Source: Aquabacter spiritensis
Lineage (GTDB): Bacteria; Pseudomonadota; Alphaproteobacteria; Rhizobiales; Xanthobacteraceae
Assembly (NCBI RefSeq): GCF_004346185.1
Contig: NZ_SMAI01000005.1
Location: 1 to 64,000 of the forward strand
Length of the DNA: 64,000 nt
Reading direction: 5' to 3'
Shown: piece by piece, positions 28,139-35,155 of the stretch
How the letters are laid out: the number at the start of each line of letters is the position of its first letter
Numbering within the stretch: the first letter of the stretch is position 1
The notes under the pieces: model-generated
Seen by the model: only the letters and a program-made list of their open reading frames with translations
Told to the model about the DNA's origin: nothing
The model's database searches: none
Program-made: the position numbers and the translations under genes

Positions 28139-29038
28139 ATGAACATACCGGCGATGGATGCGACCGACTGGGAGCGGCAGCGCGCCTTTCTGGCGGTTCT
28201 GCGCGAGGGCAGCCTGTCAGGCGCGGCGCGCGCGCTTGGCACGGCGCAGCCGACCGTACGCCGCCGGATCGAGGAGCTCGAGCGGCACCTGGGGGTGGCC
28301 CTGTTCACCCGGTCGCCCGCGGGCCTGACCCCCACCGCGCTCGCCCGCGACCTCGCCGCCCCGGCCGAGGCCATGGCCAGCGCCGCCGCCGCCTTCGCCC
28401 GCGCGGCCTCGGCCGAAGCCGGCTCGACGGGCGGAACCGTGCGCATCACGGCCAGCGAGGTGATCGGCATGGAGGTCCTGCCCCCGATCCTCGCCGAGAC
28501 CCGCGCGGCCCATCCGGGTCTGGTCTTCGAGCTGGCCCTGACCAATCGCAGCGAAGACCTGCTGCGCCGCGAGGCCGACATCGCCGTGCGGATGGTCCGC
28601 CCCGCGCAAGAGGCCCTGGTGGCCCGCCGGGTCGGGACCGTCACCCTGGGTCTGCACGGCCACAAGCGCTTGCTGGACGCCTGGGGGCGACCTGCGACGC
28701 TGTCCGAGGCCCGGGCCATGCCCTTGGTCGGCTTCGAGACCGAAACCGTCGGCGTGCGCGCCGTCAAGGCCATGAGCGGCATCGATCTGCGTCGCGAGGA
28801 CTTCGTGTTCCGCTCCGACAGCGATCTCGCCCAACTGGCCGCGATCCGAGCCGGGCTGGGACTCGGCATCTGCCAAATCGGGCTCGCCGCCCGCGATCCG
28901 ATGCTGGAGCGCGTGGTCCCGGACGTCGCCTTCGATTTGGAGACCTTCGTCGTCACCCACGAGGACCTGCGCGATGTCCGTCGCGTCCATCTGGTGTTCG
29001 ACGCCCTGGTCGCGGGGCTGACCGCCTATGCCCGATAG
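28139..29038 (+). CDS. LysR family transcriptional regulator
   Basis: A 299-residue LysR regulator. The N-terminal winged helix reads FLAVLREGSLSGAARALGTA and QPTVRRRIEELERHLGVALF, followed by the periplasmic-binding-fold effector domain (GTVRITASEVIGMEVLPPIL). It is short of the usual C-terminal tail by only a few residues. It diverges from the epimerase-like gene and probably controls it. The gap contains an A/T-rich ATATAAATTGCTCAGAATGA segment suited to a promoter and operator. Confidence 0.92.
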   Translation: MNIPAMDATDWERQRAFLAVLREGSLSGAARALGTAQPTVRRRIEELERHLGVALFTRSPAGLTPTALARDLAAPAEAMASAAAAFARAASAEAGSTGGTVRITASEVIGMEVLPPILAETRAAHPGLVFELALTNRSEDLLRREADIAVRMVRPAQEALVARRVGTVTLGLHGHKRLLDAWGRPATLSEARAMPLVGFETETVGVRAVKAMSGIDLRREDFVFRSDSDLAQLAAIRAGLGLGICQIGLAARDPMLERVVPDVAFDLETFVVTHEDLRDVRRVHLVFDALVAGLTAYAR

Positions 29039-29076
29039 CCGCAGACGGTTCCCTCGCGGGCAGCCCGCTCCCGACG

Positions 29077-29790
29077 TCAGCTGTCCGGCGTTTCCGCCAG
29101 CAGGGTGAGCCGGGCGCGGAGCGCGGCCCGAATATGGGCGCGGGCCGCCTTCTCCGCCCCTTCCGGATCCCGCGCGCGGATCGCATCGACGATGGCGCGG
29201 TGCTCCACCTGCGCGAGCTCGCGGCGCGCGCCGATCGTGAACGTGGTGCGGCTGAGGAAATCCAGAGAATCCGACAGCACGCTCAACGTCTTGAGGAGAT
29301 AGCGGTTGTGTGCGCTGCGATAGATCGCCTGATGGAACTTGCGATTGTGCTCGGCCATCCGCTCGGCCGTCACCGCCTCGGCGGGTTCGAGCGCGATATA
29401 TTCCTCCAGAAGCTCGATCTCGGCGTCGGCGGCATGGCGCGCCGCCATGCTGGCGGCGGCGCCCTCCAGCACGTTCCACATGGCGTAGAGTTCCATCACC
29501 GTCTGGTGGTCGAACTGGGCGATGGTCATGCCACGATGGGATTCGTGGACGAGGAAGCCGTCGGCTTCGAGCCGCCGCATCGCGTCCCGGACGGGTGTCC
29601 GGCTGACGCCCAGCTGGTCGGCGATCTCCTCCTCGCGGATCCGGTCGCCCGGGCTGTACTGCCCAATCTGGATCGCCCTGCGGACGAATTCGTACGCGGT
29701 GCGGCTCAGCGACGAGGTGGACGCCTTCTCGGCACGCGGCGGCGCGTCGGCCTTCAGGGGCTTTGGGGTCTTGGTCACTGCCTTGGCCAA
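29077..29790 (-). CDS. GntR family regulator, FCD domain (candidate regulon master)
   Basis: A 237-residue FadR-type GntR regulator: winged helix (AYEFVRRAIQIGQYSPGD, EIADQLGVSRTPVRDAMRRL) and FCD domain with HNRKFHQAIY and EHRAIVDAI carrying the ligand histidines. TTG 29790 is used as the start; GTG 29778 is an alternative. It stands directly downstream of the thiolase-like/DUF35 unit and centrally between three identical-type inverted repeats. I infer that it binds them, since FCD regulators favour short palindromes such as TTGTAC-GTACAA. Confidence 0.88.
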   Translation of the reverse strand: MAKAVTKTPKPLKADAPPRAEKASTSSLSRTAYEFVRRAIQIGQYSPGDRIREEEIADQLGVSRTPVRDAMRRLEADGFLVHESHRGMTIAQFDHQTVMELYAMWNVLEGAAASMAARHAADAEIELLEEYIALEPAEAVTAERMAEHNRKFHQAIYRSAHNRYLLKTLSVLSDSLDFLSRTTFTIGARRELAQVEHRAIVDAIRARDPEGAEKAARAHIRAALRARLTLLAETPDS

Positions 29791-29934
29791 CGGAATGGTC
29801 CCGATCCCACTCCCGCCTTCGTGGATCGACGGGCTTCCGAGGGATACACCAAGGCGCGACCTTGTCCAATCCGGACCGCGCGCAGGCGCGTGGACGATGC
29901 CGCCGGGCGAAGGGGTGGCCGCCTGCGCGGGGCC

Positions 29935-30339
29935 TCAGCCCGGCGGCCGCAGCGGGGTGAACATGGGGATCGGATCGCCGCCCTCGCTGGGATGGAACAC
30001 CACGTGCACCGCCCCGTCGATCCGGATTTCGTCGGCCTCGCACGCGACGAGGTTGGTCATCACGGTCACTCCCTCGTCGAGCCGGACGTAAGCCACCGCA
30101 TAGGGCTCCGCGGCACGGTGCATGACGCTGTAGCTGTAGATCGTCCCCCGCCCGCTCGCCACGCGCCATTCGGTGTCGGCGCTGAAGCAGAACGGGCAGA
30201 GCGTGCGGGGATAATGGTGCACCTGGCCGCAGGCGCGGCAGCCCCGCAGCAGCAGGCGGCCGTCCCGGGCGGCGTCCCAATAGGCGGCGGTCTCGGGGGT
30301 GCGGTCGGGCGCCGGCGCGCGGCGCGGTTTGAGATACAT
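29935..30339 (-). CDS. Zn-ribbon, OB-fold (DUF35) protein
   Basis: A 134-residue protein with a rubredoxin-like zinc ribbon (RGCRACGQVHHYPRTLCPFC) followed by a DUF35 OB-fold (GTIYSYSVMHRAAEPYAVAY). Such proteins form complexes with thiolase-like proteins and help in acyl-CoA binding, as in the steroid side-chain and benzylsuccinate pathways. ATG 30339 lies five bases from the stop of the thiolase-like gene, which is upstream in the same unit, so the two almost certainly form one complex. Confidence 0.88.
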   Translation of the reverse strand: MYLKPRRAPAPDRTPETAAYWDAARDGRLLLRGCRACGQVHHYPRTLCPFCFSADTEWRVASGRGTIYSYSVMHRAAEPYAVAYVRLDEGVTVMTNLVACEADEIRIDGAVHVVFHPSEGGDPIPMFTPLRPPG

Positions 30340-30344
30340 GTCGA

Positions 30345-31526
30345 TCACTCCCGTTCGAGGATGACGGTCGCGCCGCCGTGGCGGCTGCCGAGCTGCCCGC
30401 CGATTCCGGAGACCAAGGCCAGATCGCAACCGGGCACCTGGACGCGGGGATGCGCCTCGCCGCGCAATTGGCGGACCGCCTCGATCACCTTGGTGACGCC
30501 GCCGCGATTGGCCGGATGGTTGTTGCACAGGCCGCCCCCGTCGGTGTTGACCGGCAGGCGGCCGACGCCGGAAATCAGATTCCCGTCGGCGACGAAGCGG
30601 CCGCCCTCCCCCTTCGCACAGAAGCCGAGATCTTCGAGCTGCATCAGGACGGTGATGGTGAAGCTGTCATAGATCGAGGCATATTTGATGTCCGCGGGTG
30701 TGACGCCCGCCTCCTCGAACGCCCGCCGCCCGGACTGCGCCACGGCGGAATAGGTCAGATCGAGGCGGCCGCCGTCCGGCGTCTTCGCCGCCGCCCCCGC
30801 CCCCCTCAGCCGCACCTTGGGCCGGTTCAGGCTCTTTGCGACCTCCGGCGCCGTCACCACGATCGCGCCGCCGCCATCCGTGATCACGCAGCAGTCCAGC
30901 CGGTGCAGCGGATCGGCGATCAGCGGCGAGGCCAGGACGTCCTCCACCGTGACGACATCCTTCAGGAGCGCGTGGGGATTGTGCTGGGCATGGTGCGATG
31001 CCGCCACCTTCACCCAGGCGAGCTGCGCGCTGGTGGTGCCGAACGCGTGCATGTGGCGGCGCGCCACCATGGCGTAGAGATTGGCCGTGGTGAAGCCGTA
31101 GGGGAATTCGAACGGCACGTCCGGCGCGTCGGCGCTGTAGACCCGCGGCGCGGTGCCGGTGGCCATGCCGAGCGCGCGGGGCCGCCCGCCGAGCGTGATG
31201 AGGGCGACCGAACATTTGCCGGCCGCGATCGCCTGCGCGGCATGGTCGACATGCATCAGATAGGAAGTGCCGCCGGTCTCGGTCGAATCCATGTGGCGGA
31301 CCTTCAGGCCCATGTAATCGACCAAGGAAAGCGGCCCCAGGCCCGGCGCATCGCCGGCGCAGAAATAGCCGTCGACATCGTCGCGCGTCAGCCCGGCATC
31401 GGCGAGCGCCGCCTGCGCGGATTCAGCATGGAGCTGGCCGATCGACCGGTCGACGGCCTTCCGGGTCGGATGCTCGAACACCCCCATCACATAGGCACCG
31501 CCGGCGCCCGACCGTCCTGCCGCCAA
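30345..31526 (-). CDS. thiolase-like protein without the catalytic cysteine (SCP2/Ltp2 type)
   Basis: A 393-residue thiolase-superfamily protein. The position of the nucleophilic Cys in ordinary SCP2-type thiolases is replaced by STETGG (residues 81-86). The HDCF-type motif is YDSF (residues 286-289), with Tyr in place of His, as in Ltp2-type aldolases. A histidine in NNHP (337) remains. Together with the DUF35 partner this argues for a retro-aldol lyase or other non-thiolytic activity on an acyl-CoA. TTG 31526 preceded by GGGGAGGA is the start; it fits the family N terminus. Confidence 0.82.
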   Translation of the reverse strand: MAAGRSGAGGAYVMGVFEHPTRKAVDRSIGQLHAESAQAALADAGLTRDDVDGYFCAGDAPGLGPLSLVDYMGLKVRHMDSTETGGTSYLMHVDHAAQAIAAGKCSVALITLGGRPRALGMATGTAPRVYSADAPDVPFEFPYGFTTANLYAMVARRHMHAFGTTSAQLAWVKVAASHHAQHNPHALLKDVVTVEDVLASPLIADPLHRLDCCVITDGGGAIVVTAPEVAKSLNRPKVRLRGAGAAAKTPDGGRLDLTYSAVAQSGRRAFEEAGVTPADIKYASIYDSFTITVLMQLEDLGFCAKGEGGRFVADGNLISGVGRLPVNTDGGGLCNNHPANRGGVTKVIEAVRQLRGEAHPRVQVPGCDLALVSGIGGQLGSRHGGATVILERE

Positions 31527-31607
31527 ATCCGATCCTCCCCTGCTGCGCGCCGGATGAGTCCGGCGCGGGCGGAAATTTCCGCTTGATTGGATGTACATGA
31601 TCACATT

Positions 31608-31629
31608 ATTGTACATAAATAAATACAAT
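31608..31629. promoter_or_regulatory. 22-bp inverted repeat, regulon site 2
   Basis: ATTGTACA, six bases, AATACAAT. It lies in the divergent gap between the thiolase-like/DUF35 unit (minus) and the enoyl-CoA hydratase/aldehyde dehydrogenase unit (plus). A further ATGTACAT lies at 31591-31598. Same design as sites 1 and 3. Confidence 0.6.
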
Positions 31630-31685
31630 CGAGCACAAAAAGAAGAGCGTGCTCCGGATCAGTCGAATCGGGGAGAGAGCCGGAC

Positions 31686-32471
31686 ATGGCGGGGTCGTAT
31701 TGCCGCGTGGAGACGCGCGGGCGCATCTTGATCGTCACAATCACCCGCCCGGACGTGATGAATGCGCTCCACCGCCCGGCGAATCTCGAGCTGGAAGCCG
31801 TGTTCGACGGCTTTGCCCGGGATCCCGATCTCTGGGTCGCGATCATCACCGGCGCCGGCGACCGCGCCTTCTGCGCCGGCAACGACCTGAAATATCAAGC
31901 CGCCGGCAACGACACGACGATGCCCCCGACCGGCTTCGGCGGCCTCACGGCGCGGTTCGATCTGATGAAGCCGGTGATCGCGGCGGTGAACGGGATCGCG
32001 CTCGGCGGCGGCTTTGAGATCGCCCTCGCCTGCGATTTGATCGTCGCCGCCCGCGGGGCGAACTTCGGCCTGCCCGAGCCGCATGTCGGCCTCGCCGCGA
32101 CCGCCGGCGGCCTGTTGCGCCTCGCCCAGCAGATTCCCACCAAGAAGGCGGCCGAAATCATCCTCACCGCCCGCCGCGTCCCGGCGGCGGAAGGCGAAGC
32201 CCTCGGCTTCGTCAACGCACTCGCCGACACCCCGGCCGAGACCCTGCCGGCGGCTCTGGCGCTCGCCGACCGCCTGCTGGCGGGATCGCCGATGGCGGTG
32301 CGCGCCGCCAAGGAACTGATGCTGCGCGCCCAGGACGGCGACGACCTCGCCACCCTCTATGCCCGCCAGCGCACCTATCCCGCGGTGCGGGCCCTCTATG
32401 ACAGCGCGGACCGCGTCGAAGGTCCGCGCGCTTTCGCCGAAAAACGCAAGCCGGTCTGGACCGGGCGCTGA
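31686..32471 (+). CDS. enoyl-CoA hydratase/isomerase family protein
   Basis: A 261-residue crotonase-fold enzyme. The oxyanion-hole segments are GDRAFCAGNDLKY and NGIALGGGFEIALACD, and GLAATAGGLLRL lies where the catalytic glutamates of hydratases usually are, so the exact reaction (hydration, isomerisation or ring hydrolysis) is uncertain. ATG 31686 is preceded by GGGAGAG. It is followed at 42 bp by an aldehyde dehydrogenase gene and diverges from the thiolase-like unit across regulon site 2. Confidence 0.9.
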   Translation: MAGSYCRVETRGRILIVTITRPDVMNALHRPANLELEAVFDGFARDPDLWVAIITGAGDRAFCAGNDLKYQAAGNDTTMPPTGFGGLTARFDLMKPVIAAVNGIALGGGFEIALACDLIVAARGANFGLPEPHVGLAATAGGLLRLAQQIPTKKAAEIILTARRVPAAEGEALGFVNALADTPAETLPAALALADRLLAGSPMAVRAAKELMLRAQDGDDLATLYARQRTYPAVRALYDSADRVEGPRAFAEKRKPVWTGR

Positions 32472-32513
32472 CCGCGCCCCCGTTTTCGCACGCCACCATC
32501 GGAACCCGCCCCC

Positions 32514-33962
32514 ATGACCACGGACACCCTCGCTCCTCCCGCGGCCCCCACCGGTCGGCTTCTCGTCGGCGGCACCTGGCGCGAGACCGCCACGCGTTTC
32601 GCCGTCCGGGACAAATATGACGGACGCCGCGTCGCCGAGGTCTGCGAGGCCGGTGCCGCCGAGGTCGACGCGGCGGTCGCCGGTGCCGCCGCCGCCTTCG
32701 CCAAAGGCGCCCCGCCGCCGACCGAGCGCGCCGCGATCCTGCGCCGGACCGCCGGCATCCTGGCGCGCGAACGGCCGCTTCTCATGGCGACTTTGGTCGC
32801 GGAGGCCGGGCTCACCCTCGCCGAGGCCAAAGCGGAGATCGACCGCTCCCTCGCCACGCTCGAAATCACCGCGGAAGAGACCACGCGAATCAATGGCGAG
32901 CTGGTGCCGTTCGGCGGCGCGCCGGGCCAGGAGAGCCGGATCGGCTTCACCCTGATGTTCCCGCTCGGCATCGTCTGCGCCATCACGCCGTTCAATTCGC
33001 CGCTCAACACCGTGATCCACAAGGTGGCGCCGGCATTTGCGGCGGGCAATGCGGTGATCCTGAAGCCCTCGGTCTATACCCCGCTCGCCGCCGAAATCCT
33101 GTGCCGGGCCATGGTCGAGGCCGGCGTGCCGGAGGGCTTCCTCAGCCTGCTCCAGGGCCCCGGCTCCCGGCTCGGCACCCTGCTGCTGGATCAGCCGGAC
33201 ATCGCCTTCTACGCCTTCACGGGCTCGACCGCGGTCGGCCGGACGATCCACAAGGCCGCCGGGCTGCGCAGGTGCCAGTTGGAACTCGGCTCCATCGCCG
33301 CCACGATCGTCTGCGCCGACGCCGATATCAGCCGCGCCGCGCAGAAGGTCGCCGCCGCCGGCTTCCGCAAGGCCGGGCAGGTCTGCACCTCGGTTCAGCT
33401 GCTCCTGGTGGAGCGCGCCGCCATGGCGGACATGCGCGACGCCTTGCTGGAGCGGGTCGCGGCAATCTCCTTCGGCAATCCCCATCTGCCGACGACCGGC
33501 ATGGGTCCGCTGATCGACGAGGCCGACGCCGCCCGGGTCTCCGACTGGGTGCGGGAGGCGGAAACCGCGGGGGCCCGCGTGCTCTGTGGCGGCGGGCGCA
33601 CCCGCTCGGTGGTGGAGCCGACCCTGCTCGAAGACGTCGCCCGCGGCATGAAGGTGGTGGACCGCGAGGTGTTCGGCCCCCTGGTCTCCCTGGTCCCGTT
33701 CGACAGCCTCGACGCCGCCATCGATCTCGCCAATGCCAGCCCCTACGGGCTCGCGGCCGGGGTCTTCACCCGCGACATGAGCCGCGCCCTCTCCGCCGCC
33801 CGGCACCTGCGGTTCGGGGCGGTGCATCTCAACGAGGCGTCCAGCGCGCGCTCGGATGCCATGCCGTTCGGCGGGGTGAAGGACAGCGGCTTCGGCCGCG
33901 AGGGCCCCCGCTATGCCATCGCCGAAATGAGCGAGGAACGCCTCATCACCCTCAATCCCTGA
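32514..33962 (+). CDS. aldehyde dehydrogenase family protein
   Basis: A 482-residue NAD(P)-dependent dehydrogenase. The cofactor region reads AITPFNSPLNTV, the general base is in CQLELGSIAAT, and the nucleophilic cysteine is in KAGQVCTSVQ. The C terminus has MPFGGVKDSGFGREG. The closest branch appears to be the semialdehyde/benzaldehyde-like group (ELGS, FNSPLN). It forms a unit with the preceding enoyl-CoA hydratase gene and probably oxidises the aldehyde released by the lyase-like pair. That link is inference. Confidence 0.9.
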   Translation: MTTDTLAPPAAPTGRLLVGGTWRETATRFAVRDKYDGRRVAEVCEAGAAEVDAAVAGAAAAFAKGAPPPTERAAILRRTAGILARERPLLMATLVAEAGLTLAEAKAEIDRSLATLEITAEETTRINGELVPFGGAPGQESRIGFTLMFPLGIVCAITPFNSPLNTVIHKVAPAFAAGNAVILKPSVYTPLAAEILCRAMVEAGVPEGFLSLLQGPGSRLGTLLLDQPDIAFYAFTGSTAVGRTIHKAAGLRRCQLELGSIAATIVCADADISRAAQKVAAAGFRKAGQVCTSVQLLLVERAAMADMRDALLERVAAISFGNPHLPTTGMGPLIDEADAARVSDWVREAETAGARVLCGGGRTRSVVEPTLLEDVARGMKVVDREVFGPLVSLVPFDSLDAAIDLANASPYGLAAGVFTRDMSRALSAARHLRFGAVHLNEASSARSDAMPFGGVKDSGFGREGPRYAIAEMSEERLITLNP

Positions 33963-34007
33963 CAGCGGCGGCCCGAATTCCGGTTGCCTCGGTCAAGATT
34001 GGATATT

Positions 34008-34029
34008 ATTGTACTAAAATAAGTACAAT
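34008..34029. promoter_or_regulatory. 22-bp inverted repeat, regulon site 3
   Basis: ATTGTACT, six bases, AGTACAAT: a perfect inverted repeat and the best of the three related sites. It lies 58 bp upstream of the LLM oxidoreductase start, and thus before the whole CoA-transferase/F420 run. A second promoter here would let this run be controlled together with the divergent upstream units. Confidence 0.65.
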
Positions 34030-34087
34030 AAAGAACACTACAGACCTGCGTGGCCGGCATCGGCCGCGCCCCCACAGGAGACGCCCG

Positions 34088-35155
34088 ATGCGCGTGATCA
34101 CCCAACTCCCGAACAACAATCTCAAGGACGCCCAGAAGGTGGCGCAGATGGCCGAGCGAGCCGGCTTCGATGGCTGCGTCGCGCTCGAAAACGCGCACAA
34201 CCCCTATATTCCCCTCGCCGCCGCGGCCCTGGTCACGGAGCGCATCCAGCTCGGCACCGCGGTGGCGATGGCCTTCCCGCGGGCGCCGACCATCACGGCG
34301 CACGGCGCCTGGGACGTCCACAACGCCTCGGACGGGCGGTTCTATCTCGGCCTCGGCGCACAGGTGAAAGCGCACAACGAGCGCCGCTACGGCCTGCCCT
34401 GGTCGCCCCCGGCCCCCCGAATGCGAGATTATATTGGCGCCGTGCGCGCGGTCTGGAACACCTGGGCGCACGAGGAGCCGCTGGACTATCACAGCGAGAA
34501 CTACACCCTCACCTTGATGACGCCGAACTTCTCGCCGAAGCCGAACGGCCTTCCCCGGATCCCGGTGTCGATCGCGACCGTCGGCCCGGCCATGCTGCGG
34601 CTCGCCGGCGAAATCTGCGACGGCGTGCGCCTGCACCCGTTCTCCTCGCGCAATTATCTCGAACAGGTCAGCGTCGCCGGCATCAAGGAGGGCCTTGCCC
34701 GTGGCGGGCGCGACCGGCGCAACATCGAAGTCGTGTGCGGCGGCTTCATCGCCACCGGCCGCGACGCCGCGGCGGTGGCGAAGATGCGCGACTATGTCCG
34801 CTTCCGCATCGCCTTCTACTGCTCGACCCGGGCCTATTGGGACGTGCTGCGCATGCACGATCTGGTGGAACTGGGCGAAAAGGTGAACCCCTATCCCCGC
34901 GAGAACCGCTGGGACGAGATGGCCGCCCTGATCCCCGACGAGGCGTTCGACCTGTTCGCCATCGCCGGCGACTACCAGCAGCTCCCCAAACTGATCGAGC
35001 AGCGCTATGGCGGCCTCGGCGACACCGTCTCCCTGAACTTCCAGCCCGACGACGACGTCGACCAGCTCGCCGAGATGGTCGCCGAGATCCACCGCATCCC
35101 CTGCGCCTTCGAGGACTATGCGGCCGAGGCGCCGAAGGCGCGGGCGGCGGCGTGA
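34088..35155 (+). CDS. LLM class oxidoreductase, probably F420-dependent
   Basis: A luciferase-like beta/alpha-barrel enzyme of 355 residues. The barrel start (MRVITQLPNNNLKDAQKVAQ MAERAGFD) and the segments LGTAVAMAFPRAPT and GRFYLGLGAQVKAH are typical of the F420-dependent branch. These enzymes use reduced F420 for hydride transfer to ketones, alkenes or nitroaromatics. ATG 34088 follows CAGGAG. Its stop overlaps the start of the CoA-transferase gene by one base, and F420 synthesis genes follow, which supports F420 as cofactor in place of FMN. Confidence 0.85.
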   Translation: MRVITQLPNNNLKDAQKVAQMAERAGFDGCVALENAHNPYIPLAAAALVTERIQLGTAVAMAFPRAPTITAHGAWDVHNASDGRFYLGLGAQVKAHNERRYGLPWSPPAPRMRDYIGAVRAVWNTWAHEEPLDYHSENYTLTLMTPNFSPKPNGLPRIPVSIATVGPAMLRLAGEICDGVRLHPFSSRNYLEQVSVAGIKEGLARGGRDRRNIEVVCGGFIATGRDAAAVAKMRDYVRFRIAFYCSTRAYWDVLRMHDLVELGEKVNPYPRENRWDEMAALIPDEAFDLFAIAGDYQQLPKLIEQRYGGLGDTVSLNFQPDDDVDQLAEMVAEIHRIPCAFEDYAAEAPKARAAA

